Below, one piece after another: positions 47,212 through 56,116 of a stretch of DNA of 64,000 bases; the first letter of the stretch is position 1, and every line of letters starts with the position of its first letter. The notes under the pieces were generated by a model. It had not been told where the DNA came from, searched no databases, and worked only from the letters and a program-made list of their open reading frames with translations. This DNA is from Acidobacteriota bacterium (lineage in GTDB: Bacteria > Acidobacteriota > Terriglobia > Terriglobales > SCQP01): the NCBI GenBank assembly GCA_021789895.1, contig JAJYIU010000001.1, positions 1-64,000 of the forward strand, read 5' to 3'. The position numbers and the translations under genes are program-made.

Positions 47212-48047
47212 CCGAAACCGGGCAAAATTACTTCAATTACTTCACCGAGATTGAAGAGCAATTCCAGCGCCAGCGCGGCGCCCAGGTGTTTCTCTCACCG
47301 GTGGACTGGGCCTTAGTCGAAACGTGGCGGCAAGCGGGCGTGCCCCTGCCCGCCGCTCTGGCCGGGATCGAGCAGGCGTTCGCCAAATTCGCGCGCGGCC
47401 GGCGGCGCGATAGCGCGCGCCCGCGCTCGCTGCTCTACTGCGCCCCGGCGGTGATGCAGGCGGCGGAGAGCTGGCAGGCGGCGGCGGCGGGCGGGCGCAC
47501 CGCCGACAGCGCCGCCGCGGTGAGCGACGAACTGTCGCCGGCGCGGCTGGGGGAAAGCTGCGAACGCTGGCGGCGCGCGGTCGAAGCGGCGGCGCTGCCG
47601 CCGGGGCTGGAAACCACGCAGGCGGAAGCGGTGGCGGCGCTGGCCGGCTGGCGCGATGCGCTGGCGGCTGCGGCCGAGCCGACGGCGGCGCCGCCGGATT
47701 CGCCGGCTGCGAGCGGCCTGGCGGCTACATCTGCGGCGAGACCGCAGGCTTCCGCGACGGAACCGCCGGCGGCCAGCACCCAACCATCTAATCGCGCCGT
47801 TCCCGGCAGCCTGGAAGAACTGGAGCGCCATCTGACGGCGCTGGAAGACAAACTCGCCGCCGGCTGCCAGCAACACGCCCCGGCCGAAGCGCTGGCTGAA
47901 ATCCGCGCCGAGCTGGATCGCGCCCTCGCCCCCTACCGCCGCCGCCTCACTGCCGTACAGTTGGCTGCAATGGAGCCGCAATTCCTGCGCCAGCGCCTGC
48001 TGGACTACTTCCACCTTCCCCGGCTATCGCTTTTTCATCTGCCATGA
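47208..48047 (+). CDS. Unknown protein between two rRNA methyltransferase genes
   Basis: 279 residues, starting with TTG inside a TTGA overlap with rlmN and ending in an ATGA overlap with the RumA-type gene. The N-terminal 70 residues look folded (YFNYFTEIEEQFQRQRGAQV, SPVDWALVETWRQAGVPLPA). The middle (about 165-200) is a Pro/Ala/Ser linker. The C-terminal 75 residues are helical (SLEELERHLTALEDKLAA, FLRQRLLDYFHLPRLSLF). There are no catalytic motifs that I recognise. Tight coupling implies a role linked to rRNA modification or ribosome maturation. Confidence 0.75.
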   Translation: MTETGQNYFNYFTEIEEQFQRQRGAQVFLSPVDWALVETWRQAGVPLPAALAGIEQAFAKFARGRRRDSARPRSLLYCAPAVMQAAESWQAAAAGGRTADSAAAVSDELSPARLGESCERWRRAVEAAALPPGLETTQAEAVAALAGWRDALAAAAEPTAAPPDSPAASGLAATSAARPQASATEPPAASTQPSNRAVPGSLEELERHLTALEDKLAAGCQQHAPAEALAEIRAELDRALAPYRRRLTAVQLAAMEPQFLRQRLLDYFHLPRLSLFHLP

Positions 48048-49408
48048 GCAATGCGCCTGCAGTCAAGCTGGCGATCGAGCGCCTGGTTTTCGGCGGCGAA
48101 GGCCTGGCCCGGCTTGGCGACGGAACGGCCGGGCAGGCACAATCGGCGGCGCCGGAAGCAATTCTGGCGGGGGCGGACGCGGCCCCGGCTTCTCCGGAAA
48201 CCGCGCCGGCGGGGCGGGGCAAAGCGGTATTCGTACCGCTGGTGCTGCCGGGCGAGATCGTGGAGGCGCAGCTGGAAGAAGATCACCGCAGCTACGCCCA
48301 TGCGCGGCTGCTGCGGGTGCTGCGTCCCGCGGCGGCGCGGCAAAGCCCGCCCTGTCCCTATTTCGGCGAATGCGGCGGCTGCCAATGGCAGCAGATCGTT
48401 CCCGCGGCGCAATTGGAGTACAAGCAGGCGATTCTGGCCGAAACCCTGGGCCGGCTGGCGGGCCTGCGCGAGCTGCCGCCGATCGAGCTGCATCGCTCGC
48501 CGCCGTGGCAGTACCGCAACCGCGCGCGCTGGCGAATGCTGGCTTCCACGCCGCGCCTCGGCTACCGCCGCTGGCACAGCCGCGTGGCGCTGGGCGTCAG
48601 CCAATGCCGCCTGCTGCATCCCGCGCTGGAACGGTTGACGCAACTGGACTGGCCCGCTCCGCCGCGGGAAATAGAAGAGCTGGAGGCCGCGGTGAACGAA
48701 GCGGGCGAGCTGCAACTGCACTGGCTGGCGCGCGACGCTTCCGAAGACCTTGCGGCCTGGTGCAAAGCCGCAGCCGAGTTGGCCGGCGCGCGCGCCGCCG
48801 CCGTCACCAGCGGCGCTGAGACGCGCGCGCTCGGCGGGGGCGATGCCGCGCTGACCTTGACCGTGAACCGGATCGCGTATCGCCTCAGCCCAGGCGCGTT
48901 TTTTCAGGTCAACCGCTTTCTGCTGCCGGAGTTGGCCACGGCCATGGCGGCGGACACCGGCGGCGAGCGTGCGCTCGATCTCTACAGCGGCGTAGGGCTG
49001 TTCGCGCTGCCGCTGCTCGACGGCTTTGGCTGGGTGAGCGCGGTGGAGGCCGAGGCGACGGCGGCCTCCGATTTGCGCTGGAACGCCCGGCATGCCCAGG
49101 GAGCGGGGGATGGCCGCCTGCACGTTTCGGCGATGACGGCGGAGGAGTTTATCGAACGCTCCAGCGGGCAAAGCTTCGACCTGGCCATCGTGGACCCGCC
49201 CCGCGCCGGTTTGGGGAAACGCGTGCTGGCGGGGCTGCTGCGCCTGCAGCCGCGGCGGCTGCACTATTTATCGTGCGATCCGGCCACGCTGGCGCGGGAC
49301 CTCAAGCCGCTCTGCGCCGCCGGTTATCAGATCGAGCAACTGCACCTGTTCGACCTGTTTCCCCAGACGTATCATTTAGAAACGCTGGTTCGATTGCGGC
49401 GCGATTGA
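48044..49408 (+). CDS. RumA/RlmD-family RNA uracil-C5 methyltransferase
   Basis: 454 residues. An N-terminal TRAM-like domain is interrupted by an Ala/Pro-rich loop (about 30-60). The iron-sulfur cysteines are in CPYFGECGGCQWQ. The methyltransferase has QVNRFLLPEL, ALDLYSGVGLFALPLL, VDPPRAGLGK and the catalytic Cys in YLSCDPATLARDL. It methylates U747 and/or U1939 of 23S rRNA in relatives. The position is uncertain, so I do not assign rlmC or rlmD. The ATG overlaps the preceding stop. Confidence 0.92.
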   Translation: MSNAPAVKLAIERLVFGGEGLARLGDGTAGQAQSAAPEAILAGADAAPASPETAPAGRGKAVFVPLVLPGEIVEAQLEEDHRSYAHARLLRVLRPAAARQSPPCPYFGECGGCQWQQIVPAAQLEYKQAILAETLGRLAGLRELPPIELHRSPPWQYRNRARWRMLASTPRLGYRRWHSRVALGVSQCRLLHPALERLTQLDWPAPPREIEELEAAVNEAGELQLHWLARDASEDLAAWCKAAAELAGARAAAVTSGAETRALGGGDAALTLTVNRIAYRLSPGAFFQVNRFLLPELATAMAADTGGERALDLYSGVGLFALPLLDGFGWVSAVEAEATAASDLRWNARHAQGAGDGRLHVSAMTAEEFIERSSGQSFDLAIVDPPRAGLGKRVLAGLLRLQPRRLHYLSCDPATLARDLKPLCAAGYQIEQLHLFDLFPQTYHLETLVRLRRD

Positions 49409-49653
49409 GCGGAGAGATAAAATTTTCGATTTCGAGGAGAACGCGGGAAAAAGCGGCAAAAATTATAAAAATAAAAATTACCCGTGATTTTGCTGTCAGT
49501 ACTGTCAGTGGAGGGTAAAGCCTTTTCGATTCAACAGGTTGGGACTGACAGCAAGCTAAAATTTACTGCCGGCAGAAAAAGCTGAAATTCATGATTAACT
49601 GATTCAATATCTATAACTTAAGATCACTGACAGTAAATTTGAAGGGAGCTGTG
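49409..49653. repeat. A+T-rich stretch with nested inverted repeats around actgacag
   Basis: ttgctgtcagt (49490-49500) is inverted at 49544-49554 (actgacagcaa), and aaatttactg (49559-49568) is inverted at 49631-49640 (cagtaaattt). The core actgacag or its complement occurs four times between 49492 and 49634. Base composition is far below that of the neighbours. Confidence 0.6.
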
Positions 49654-50019
49654 GTGGAATGGTTGTTGTTCGATTTTGTTGCGGGAATTTGGAAGTTAAG
49701 CGATCGGCCTCCAAAGCGATTTTTGGAACAAGCGCTTATCGTGGGTGAATTTGAGGCCAGCAACAATTTTGAAGTTGATTTTGAAAAATTGCTGATCGCC
49801 GATGCGCTGGTATGCTGTTTTGCATTTCCAGCATCGGTCGTTCAGAAACATCCCAATGAATGCAATCTGGATGACTTTTCTAAACTCGCAAAGTATCGGC
49901 GTCAACATGCCCTGCAGCGCGGAATGACGGCTCTACCGGCATTTGTATTGGCATGTTTGAAAAGCGATAAAAAATTCGAATATCGGATTGTTGCAGAGTC
50001 GGCTGCGACAGCAGGCTAA
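49654..50019 (+). CDS. Unknown protein in an A+T-rich island
   Basis: 121 residues. GTG at 49654 is chosen because AAGGGAG ends 5 bases upstream; a GTG one codon earlier and a TTG at 49639 are in frame. The sequence (VEWLLFDFVAGIWKLSDRPP, LIADALVCCFAFPASVVQKH) has mixed hydrophobic and charged segments and no motif I know. Codon use is A/T-rich, unlike all flanking genes. This suggests acquisition from elsewhere or a non-coding origin. Confidence 0.5.
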   Translation: MEWLLFDFVAGIWKLSDRPPKRFLEQALIVGEFEASNNFEVDFEKLLIADALVCCFAFPASVVQKHPNECNLDDFSKLAKYRRQHALQRGMTALPAFVLACLKSDKKFEYRIVAESAATAG

Positions 50020-50163
50020 ATTTCTTGTTAGATGGTTTGACCAAAACAAAGTGCAGTAGTGGCGCAGAAATGCCTTGACCATAGCTTATCGAGAGGTCTA
50101 ACGATAAAAGCTGATTCCTGGCAAATCATGAGAAATTAAGCCAGGAAACGGCAGGCCCGACAC

Positions 50164-50169
50164 TACACT
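50164..50169 (+). promoter_or_regulatory. -10-like hexamer TACACT, 7 bases before the comEC ATG
   Basis: TACACT is followed by atttcgc and the ATG at 50177, with no ribosome site, which predicts a leaderless comEC transcript. Confidence 0.45.
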
Positions 50170-50176
50170 ATTTCGC

Positions 50177-52948
50177 ATGCAGCCGCTGTTTTATGCCGCG
50201 CTGGCATTTGCGCTCGGCATCGGCGCGGCGGGGCTGCTGGCGCCGCCCGCGCCGGCATGGTTTTGGGGCGCGCTGGCGGCGGCCCTGTCCCTAATACCGG
50301 CGGCGGCGCTATGCGCGCGCCGGAGGCGGATAAGCCTGCTGCTGTGGCTGGCCGTCTGCGCCAGCGCCGGGCTGGCGCGGGCGCAATGGGCGCGGCTGCA
50401 TACGCCGCCGCAGGACAGCCTGGCGCAGGTGGTGAACGCGCTGCACCTGGGCGTGCGCGAGCCGGTCGAGCTGACCGGCTACGTGCAGGGCGCGCCGGAG
50501 GCGACCGCGCGCTATCTGCGCTTCGATCTCGCCTGCCGAAGGCTGGAAGCGCGCGGCCGGATCTGGGCGGTGCGCGGCGGAATACGCTTATACGGCTATC
50601 TGCGCCCGCCGATCACGGCATCGCGGACGCCGGCGTTTACCGCGGCAGCGAAAGCCAATCCGGCTCCGCCGATACCATCAGCAGCCGCTACCGCGCAAAT
50701 CTGGACGGCATGGCGCCCACAGCTTCAGCCCGGGCGCGCCGTGAAGGTGCGCGTGCACCCGCGCGCGCTGCGGGCCTATCGAGACCCGGGCGTGCCCGAC
50801 TTCAGCCGCCGCCTGCGGGAAGCGGGGCTGGATTTTCAAGCCAGCCTGCGTCCGGCGCAGCTGCAGTTCGTTGCGGCGCGTCCGGGCGGCTGGAGCATGC
50901 GGCTGCGGGCGGCGCTGTGGAGCGCGCTCAGCCGGCGGCTCGATCGCCTGCTGCCACCGGCGCGCTATCCCCAACTCAATGCCGTCGCGCGCGCGATGCT
51001 ACTCGGCGACGAGCTGCGCCTGGACGAGGCCACGCGGCGCGCCTTCCAGATTGACGGCATCTACCATCTGCTGGTGGTGGCCGGATTGCATATCGCCATC
51101 CTGGCCGGATTTCTCTTCTGGCTGGGACGCCGGCTGCGGCTCTCGCGGTGGGCGGCGGGGGGGCTTAGCCTGCTGGCGCTGTACGGCTATGCCTGGCTGA
51201 TCGCCGCGCGCGAGCCGGCGGAGCGCGCGCTACTGATGATCAGCATCTATATGCTGGCGCGCTGGTGGTATCGCGAGCGCCAGCCGTTGAACGCGGTAGG
51301 GGCGGCGGCGCTGCTGCTGCTGGCCTGGCGACCGCTGGCGCTGGCCAACGCAGGCTGGCAAATGTCGTTTACCGCCGCCACCCTGCTGGCCGGCATTGCA
51401 TATCCGGTGGCGGCGCAGGTATTCGGCGCCCGCGCGCACGCCCTGGCGCGCTGGCGCGACGCCGGCTTCACCGAATCGCTCGATCCGCGCTGGGCGCAAT
51501 TCCGGCTGGATTGGCAGTTGCGGCTCAAGCCGCTCGCCCGCCGCTCGCCGCTGCTGGGCGACCGGCTGCTGCCCGGGCTGCTGCGCGCCGGCCTGCGGCT
51601 GGGCGAAATCGGCTGGGTTTCACTGGTGCTGCAACTCGGTTTTGCCGGGTTCATGATCGCCGATTTTCATCGCTACAATTCCTGGGCGGTGCTGGCCAAT
51701 ACGCTGGTGGTACCGCTGGCGGCGCTGCTGCTGCCGCTCACCTGGCTGGCGCTGGGGTGCAGCTTTGCGGCGGGCGGGCTGGCGCGGCTCGCCGGCGGCA
51801 TCGTGCAGCCGGCGGCGCGGGCCGCCGACGCGGCCTGGAGCGGGCTGCTGGCGCGCTGCGGATATCTATTACTCTGGCTGGCGCGAGCATTGACGCGCCT
51901 GCCGCAGGCGGCGATGCGCGTCCCCAGGCCGCCGCTGGCCGCACTGGTGCTGTACGCCGCGCTGCTAGCTTTCTGGCTGGTAACCGTTCAGCGCTGGCGC
52001 CGGCGGCAGGCGGAGCTGGAACGGCAGCCGGTTCCGGCGCGCCTGGCTGCCGCGCACGAGCGCGTTCCGCCGCTGGTGGCCGCCGCATTGATGCTGGCGA
52101 TATGGTCGCAGGCGCTGGCCTGGCTGCCGTTCCCGCCGCGTCTCCCGGCGCGCCGCCTCGAAGCCTGGGTGCTCGATGTCGGCCAGGGAGACTCCATTCT
52201 GGTCTCGTTTCCCGGCGGGCGCACGATGCTGGTGGACGCCGGACCCGCCACTGCTGGGGGCTTCAATGCCGGCCGCGAACTGGTTTCCCCGTTTCTATGG
52301 TGGCTGGGCCTGCGGCGGCTGGATGCGGTGCTGCTGACCCACGCTCACCGCGATCACATCGGCGGCATGGCGGCGGTGCTGCGCCGCTTCCATCCACGCG
52401 AGTTATGGGTCGCGGACAGTTTGCCGCCGGAAGCGGCGGTGTCGCGGCTGCTACGCGTGGCCGCGGCTGAACACCTACGACTGCGGCGGGTGGCGGCGGG
52501 GGAGCGCTTTCGAATCGGGGCCAGCTATCTTTCCGTGCTCGCTCCCGCGGCAAGCTATCGCCCGGGGCTGCGCGCCGCCAATGCCGATTCGGTGGTGGCG
52601 CGCATCGCCTACGGCAACGGCGCGCTGCTGCTCGAGGGCGATGCCGAACGCTTGCAGGAAGAGGCCATGGTGGCGAGCGGCTGGCCGCTGGCCAGCACCG
52701 TGCTCAAAGCCGGACATCATGGCAGCCAGACTTCTTCCACGCCGGCCTTTCTGGCCGCGGTCCATCCCGCGGCGGCGTTGATTTCCGCCGGCGCCGGCAA
52801 CCTGTATGGCTTGCCCGCGCCGGCGATTCTGGAGCGGCTGAAGCAGGATGGGATTCGCGTGTTTCGCACCGACCGGGGCGGCGCGGTCGAGTGCCGCTTT
52901 TCCGGAACGCGGCTGCGGGTTTTCCGCTATCGGCCTGCCTGGCGATGA
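50177..52948 (+). CDS. comEC: DNA internalisation competence protein ComEC/Rec2
   Basis: 923 residues. An N-terminal soluble/OB-like region (about 25-230) is flanked by membrane segments. The competence domain (about 275-600) contains LLVVAGLHIAILAGFLFWLGR and many membrane helices. The C-terminal metallo-beta-lactamase domain (about 655-915) has VLDVGQGDSILVSF, LLTHAHRDHIGGM and LKAGHHGSQTSS. ComEC forms the inner-membrane channel for single-stranded DNA during transformation. With pilT and the minor pilins it argues for natural competence. No comEA was seen. Confidence 0.94.
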   Translation: MQPLFYAALAFALGIGAAGLLAPPAPAWFWGALAAALSLIPAAALCARRRRISLLLWLAVCASAGLARAQWARLHTPPQDSLAQVVNALHLGVREPVELTGYVQGAPEATARYLRFDLACRRLEARGRIWAVRGGIRLYGYLRPPITASRTPAFTAAAKANPAPPIPSAAATAQIWTAWRPQLQPGRAVKVRVHPRALRAYRDPGVPDFSRRLREAGLDFQASLRPAQLQFVAARPGGWSMRLRAALWSALSRRLDRLLPPARYPQLNAVARAMLLGDELRLDEATRRAFQIDGIYHLLVVAGLHIAILAGFLFWLGRRLRLSRWAAGGLSLLALYGYAWLIAAREPAERALLMISIYMLARWWYRERQPLNAVGAAALLLLAWRPLALANAGWQMSFTAATLLAGIAYPVAAQVFGARAHALARWRDAGFTESLDPRWAQFRLDWQLRLKPLARRSPLLGDRLLPGLLRAGLRLGEIGWVSLVLQLGFAGFMIADFHRYNSWAVLANTLVVPLAALLLPLTWLALGCSFAAGGLARLAGGIVQPAARAADAAWSGLLARCGYLLLWLARALTRLPQAAMRVPRPPLAALVLYAALLAFWLVTVQRWRRRQAELERQPVPARLAAAHERVPPLVAAALMLAIWSQALAWLPFPPRLPARRLEAWVLDVGQGDSILVSFPGGRTMLVDAGPATAGGFNAGRELVSPFLWWLGLRRLDAVLLTHAHRDHIGGMAAVLRRFHPRELWVADSLPPEAAVSRLLRVAAAEHLRLRRVAAGERFRIGASYLSVLAPAASYRPGLRAANADSVVARIAYGNGALLLEGDAERLQEEAMVASGWPLASTVLKAGHHGSQTSSTPAFLAAVHPAAALISAGAGNLYGLPAPAILERLKQDGIRVFRTDRGGAVECRFSGTRLRVFRYRPAWR

Positions 52949-53028
52949 TTGCCCCAAGAACGCGAGCCGCGGATTTCACTATCATGGACTGTGGACTCCG
53001 GGCCGATCATACGCTCACGCAGCGAATC

Positions 53029-53445
53029 ATGACCAAGAGCATGACTGTCATTCAATTCGGCGACCTCGTTCTGGGCCCAATCAACATACCCGACGAAATC
53101 GTCCGCGCCTATCAAGCCCGCGCCCCTCTCTCGCGGCAGCACGCAACCATTCTTCAGAACATACTCGAACACCACGTGCGCACCATCGCCCTGACGGCGC
53201 CTATCCAAGAGCTCGTTGCCGCGGCCACTCGCAACGGCCTGCTCGAGTTGAGCAATGCCTCGATTGAATTAGGTATATGGACTTGCCCGAAGTGCCATGC
53301 CGCCGGGGAAGCGCCTCAGGGGCTGTGGAACAGAAGGGAAGCCCGCAAGCGCCGCGCCAGCCCGGCCGCGCCAGCGACCGAAGTGGAATGCCCATGGTGT
53401 TCCGCCAAATTTCAAGCCGATCATCTCCTGCAGCAACCCGGATAG
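53029..53445 (+). CDS. Unknown small protein with C-terminal zinc ribbon
   Basis: About 138 residues; the start is uncertain (ATG at 52984, 53029 or 53041), and none has a clear ribosome site. The N-terminal half (VIQFGDLVLGPINIPDEIVR, HATILQNILEHHVRTIALTA) is mixed alpha/beta. The C-terminal half carries CPKCHAAG and CPWCSAKF, two CxxC pairs for zinc. I do not recognise the family. It follows comEC after about 80 bp. Confidence 0.6.
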   Translation: MTKSMTVIQFGDLVLGPINIPDEIVRAYQARAPLSRQHATILQNILEHHVRTIALTAPIQELVAAATRNGLLELSNASIELGIWTCPKCHAAGEAPQGLWNRREARKRRASPAAPATEVECPWCSAKFQADHLLQQPG

Positions 53446-53519
53446 GCGAAGGGGCTGCATCGTCCAGGCCGGGGGAAGCACACATCGCGGCGGCTGCGGC
53501 AGGCGGGCGGCGCGCTTTT

Positions 53520-53525
53520 TATAAT
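53520..53525 (+). promoter_or_regulatory. Consensus -10 TATAAT, 6 bases before ATG
   Basis: A perfect TATAAT is followed by agaggc and the ATG at 53532. The predicted transcript begins at or next to the start codon. It is the best-matching of the seven such sites. Confidence 0.6.
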
Positions 53526-53531
53526 AGAGGC

Positions 53532-53801
53532 ATGAGTGGGGAGACGCCGGAATTACCCGAAGCGCAGTCAGAGACGGAGCGGCAGGAAGAAGCCCGCCGC
53601 CTGCGGCGGCTGCAGATTATGGTGGAGATGGTGATGGGAGTGATTGCACAAAGCGAGATCACCCTGGAGGAAGCGAGCGAACTGGCGGCCGGCGCCCGCC
53701 AGGCGGCGCTGGCGATGTTTCCGGGCAAGGAACTTGCCTTCGACCTGTTATACCGGCCGCGGCTGGAGCGGCTGATTCGCGAGCGCTTTCACATTGTCTG
53801 A
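53532..53801 (+). CDS. Small helical protein of unknown function, upstream of larE
   Basis: 89 residues. The start is fixed by the -10 element. The sequence is acidic then amphipathic helical (ETERQEEARRLRRLQIMVEM, ITLEEASELAAGARQAALAM), ending in LIRERFHIV. It has no known motif. It lies 13 bp upstream of larE and is probably co-transcribed with it. Confidence 0.7.
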   Translation: MSGETPELPEAQSETERQEEARRLRRLQIMVEMVMGVIAQSEITLEEASELAAGARQAALAMFPGKELAFDLLYRPRLERLIRERFHIV

Positions 53802-53814
53802 CGCCTGCAATTCC

Positions 53815-54648
53815 ATGAGCGAAGCCAAACAAGAACGCCTGCGCCACCTGCTCCGCGCCGCCGGCCCGATGCTGATCGCCTATTCCGGCGGGGTGGACTC
53901 GGCTTATCTGGCCTGGGAGGCGCGCCAGGCGCTCGGCCGCGAACGGATGCTGGCGCTAATCGCCGATTCCGCCAGCCTGCCCCGCCGCCATCTCCGCTCC
54001 GCCCTGGATTTCGCCCAAGCCCACGATATTGCCTGCGAGACCCTATACACGGCCGAGCTCGAGGATGCCCGCTATCGCCGCAACCACCCCGACCGCTGTT
54101 TCTATTGCAAGGATGAGCTGTTTCAGCGCATGGAAGCCGAACTGGCGGCGCGCCCGGGCTTTGGCGTACTGGCTTATGGCTTAAATGCGGACGATCCCGC
54201 CGACTATCGTCCCGGTCACGAAGCCGCCCGGCGGCACGGCATCCGCGCCCCGCTGGCCGAGGCCGGGCTGGGGAAAGCGGAGATACGGGGCCTGGCCCGC
54301 CAGGCCGGGCTGGAGGTCTGGGACCGGCCCGCCTCCGCCTGCCTCTCTTCGCGGGTCGCCTACGGCCTGGAGGTCACCCCGGAAGTGCTCGAGCGGATCG
54401 AGCGCGGCGAAGACGCCCTCGCCGAGTTGGGCTTTCGCCAATTTCGGGTGCGGTTCCATGGCGCGATCGTCCGCATCGAAATCGCGCGCGAGGAATTGGA
54501 CCGCGCCTTGAACCGGGAGATGGCGGAGAAGCTGACGTCCATCTTCAAGCGCCTGGGCTTCGATTTCGTGACCCTCGATCTGGAAGGCTACCGCAGCGGG
54601 GCCATGAACGCGGGGCTGGTGGCGCTGCGCCCTGAAAAACCTGAATAG
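53815..54648 (+). CDS. larE: ATP-dependent sacrificial sulfur transferase LarE-like
   Basis: 277 residues. The PP-loop SGGVDSAYLAWEA (about 24-36) binds ATP, NPDRCFYCKDELF-like sequence carries the CxxC pair (about 95-107), and PASACLSSRVAYG contains the Cys that in Lactobacillus LarE is sacrificed as sulfur donor. LarE builds the nickel-pincer cofactor of lactate racemase together with LarB and LarC, which are not in the window. Some LarE-like proteins have other sulfur-transfer roles. The ATG at 53815 is preferred over a TTG at 53794. Confidence 0.88.
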   Translation: MSEAKQERLRHLLRAAGPMLIAYSGGVDSAYLAWEARQALGRERMLALIADSASLPRRHLRSALDFAQAHDIACETLYTAELEDARYRRNHPDRCFYCKDELFQRMEAELAARPGFGVLAYGLNADDPADYRPGHEAARRHGIRAPLAEAGLGKAEIRGLARQAGLEVWDRPASACLSSRVAYGLEVTPEVLERIERGEDALAELGFRQFRVRFHGAIVRIEIAREELDRALNREMAEKLTSIFKRLGFDFVTLDLEGYRSGAMNAGLVALRPEKPE

Positions 54649-54984
54649 CCATTGAAGTCAGCCATCAGCGTTCAGCCGCCAGCGGTGGCGTGCATTCCGC
54701 CGGCCGTGCTGATTATATGGGGTCTATAACACGCGAAGGATTTCGACGCCTGCCGGACATGGGCGGATTTTCTGCGACATCTGCCCGGAACAACCTCGCA
54801 TCGTCATTACGGCAATTGAGCGCCGAAGCGCAGACGACGCATTAACCGATTGCGTCGCGCGCTTCTCAGGCTGGAACCAAACGGACCAACCCGGCGCCGG
54901 GGCCGCTAGTCCGGCCGCAGGTAAGTATTTAACATCAAAGGCTTTGCATTTTGGCAGCGGGGGTGCAATATTAAGAGCCCGGCC
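54649..54984. other. 336-bp intergenic region upstream of the pilin cluster
   Basis: It should contain the promoter of the minor-pilin operon. An aatattaagagc stretch at 54966-54977 is the only A/T-rich candidate. No gene, strong hairpin or repeat was seen. Confidence 0.4.
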
Positions 54985-55584
54985 ATGCGCGCCACATGCA
55001 GCCAGAGAGGGGTGAGTCACGCCCCGACAGGTCGAAACCTGCCGGCGCGGGGCTTTAGCCTGCCGGAGCTGGTGGTGATTGTGGGAATCATACTGGCGGT
55101 GAGCGTGCTGATCGCACCCAATATACAGGCCAGCCTGAACGCTTACCGGCTGAATACCGCCTTGAGCGCACTCTCGGGCAAACTATCGGAGGCCAAGTTC
55201 AAGGCGCAGGCGCAAAACACCGATTACGAAATCGTTCCCGACACCGTCAATCACGAATACTCGCTGGAGCAGATGACCAGCGCTTCGCCGCGCAGCTTCG
55301 CGCTGCCGGCGGGCGAGGCGCCGGTGGCGCTGCCCATGGGCATGAGCTTCAGCTACGGCTCACTTACCGTGCCGGCCGGGGATCCCGGCGACCAGCCCTC
55401 ACTCATGCAATCAACCGACATATGCTTCAACACCCAAGGCATGCCGGTGGATAACAACGGCCAGCCCACTTCGGCCAATGCGTTTTACCTCGACTACCAG
55501 GGGCTGTACGGCGCGGTGACGGTTTCGCTGGCGGGGCGGGTGCAAACCTGGTTATGGAACGGGAGCGAATGGACATACAAATGA
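54985..55584 (+). CDS. GspH/FimT-type minor pseudopilin
   Basis: 199 residues. The prepilin peptidase site is ARGFSLPELVVIVGIILAV, with cleavage after Gly and the Glu at +5; a hydrophobic helix to about residue 50 follows. The rest has a GspH-like beta-rich globular domain ending in GRVQTWLWNGSEWTYK. Minor pilins prime type IV pilus assembly. The start is uncertain (ATG at 54985 or GTG at 55012). It is the first of four overlapping pilin-type genes. Confidence 0.85.
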   Translation: MRATCSQRGVSHAPTGRNLPARGFSLPELVVIVGIILAVSVLIAPNIQASLNAYRLNTALSALSGKLSEAKFKAQAQNTDYEIVPDTVNHEYSLEQMTSASPRSFALPAGEAPVALPMGMSFSYGSLTVPAGDPGDQPSLMQSTDICFNTQGMPVDNNGQPTSANAFYLDYQGLYGAVTVSLAGRVQTWLWNGSEWTYK

Positions 55585-56108
55585 AAGCGCGCCGTCCGAC
55601 CCGGCGCAGCGGCGCCGGCTTTACCTTGATCGAAGTGCTGATCGCGCTGGCGGTGCTGGGGGTGGGCGTGCTGGCGGTGGCGGGGGTGTTCGTGCAGGGC
55701 GGCCTGACCTCGAATTCGCAAGCCGATCTCACCCAGGCGACGGTGGTCTGCCAGAGCAAAATGGAGCAATTGCGGACCTTGGATTTTTACGACAGCACTT
55801 CCGATACCACGCAGGCGGGCCCGCCTTACCCGGCCACCGGCACCGGGTTGGCGGTAGGCGGAAGCACCAGCTCGGCCGTTACCGGATATTCCGACCGGGT
55901 GGACAGCACCGGGCAGGAAGCGGTCAACGGCCTGACCCCGATTTACAACCGCTGGTGGCAGATCAGCGTGAATGCCACCGGCACGCTCAAGACCATCGCC
56001 GTCAGGTGCAGCGACGTGTCGGCGCGCGGGCCGATGGTTTCCGACCTGGAAGTGGTGACGGAAAAAACCTGCGACTCTTCCAGCAGCAGCCTTTGTCCGA
56101 ACCCGTGA
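55569..56108 (+). CDS. PilV-like minor pilin
   Basis: 179 residues from the ATG at 55569 (GGGAG 4 bases upstream); an ATG at 55581 overlaps the previous stop as ATGA. The prepilin site is GAGFTLIEVLIALAVLGVGV. The mature domain has a Cys pair region (KTCDSSSSSLCPNP) at the C-terminus. It is likely a minor pilin affecting pilus assembly or adhesion. Confidence 0.85.
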   Translation: MDIQMKARRPTRRSGAGFTLIEVLIALAVLGVGVLAVAGVFVQGGLTSNSQADLTQATVVCQSKMEQLRTLDFYDSTSDTTQAGPPYPATGTGLAVGGSTSSAVTGYSDRVDSTGQEAVNGLTPIYNRWWQISVNATGTLKTIAVRCSDVSARGPMVSDLEVVTEKTCDSSSSSLCPNP

Positions 56109-56116
56109 GCTGGACT

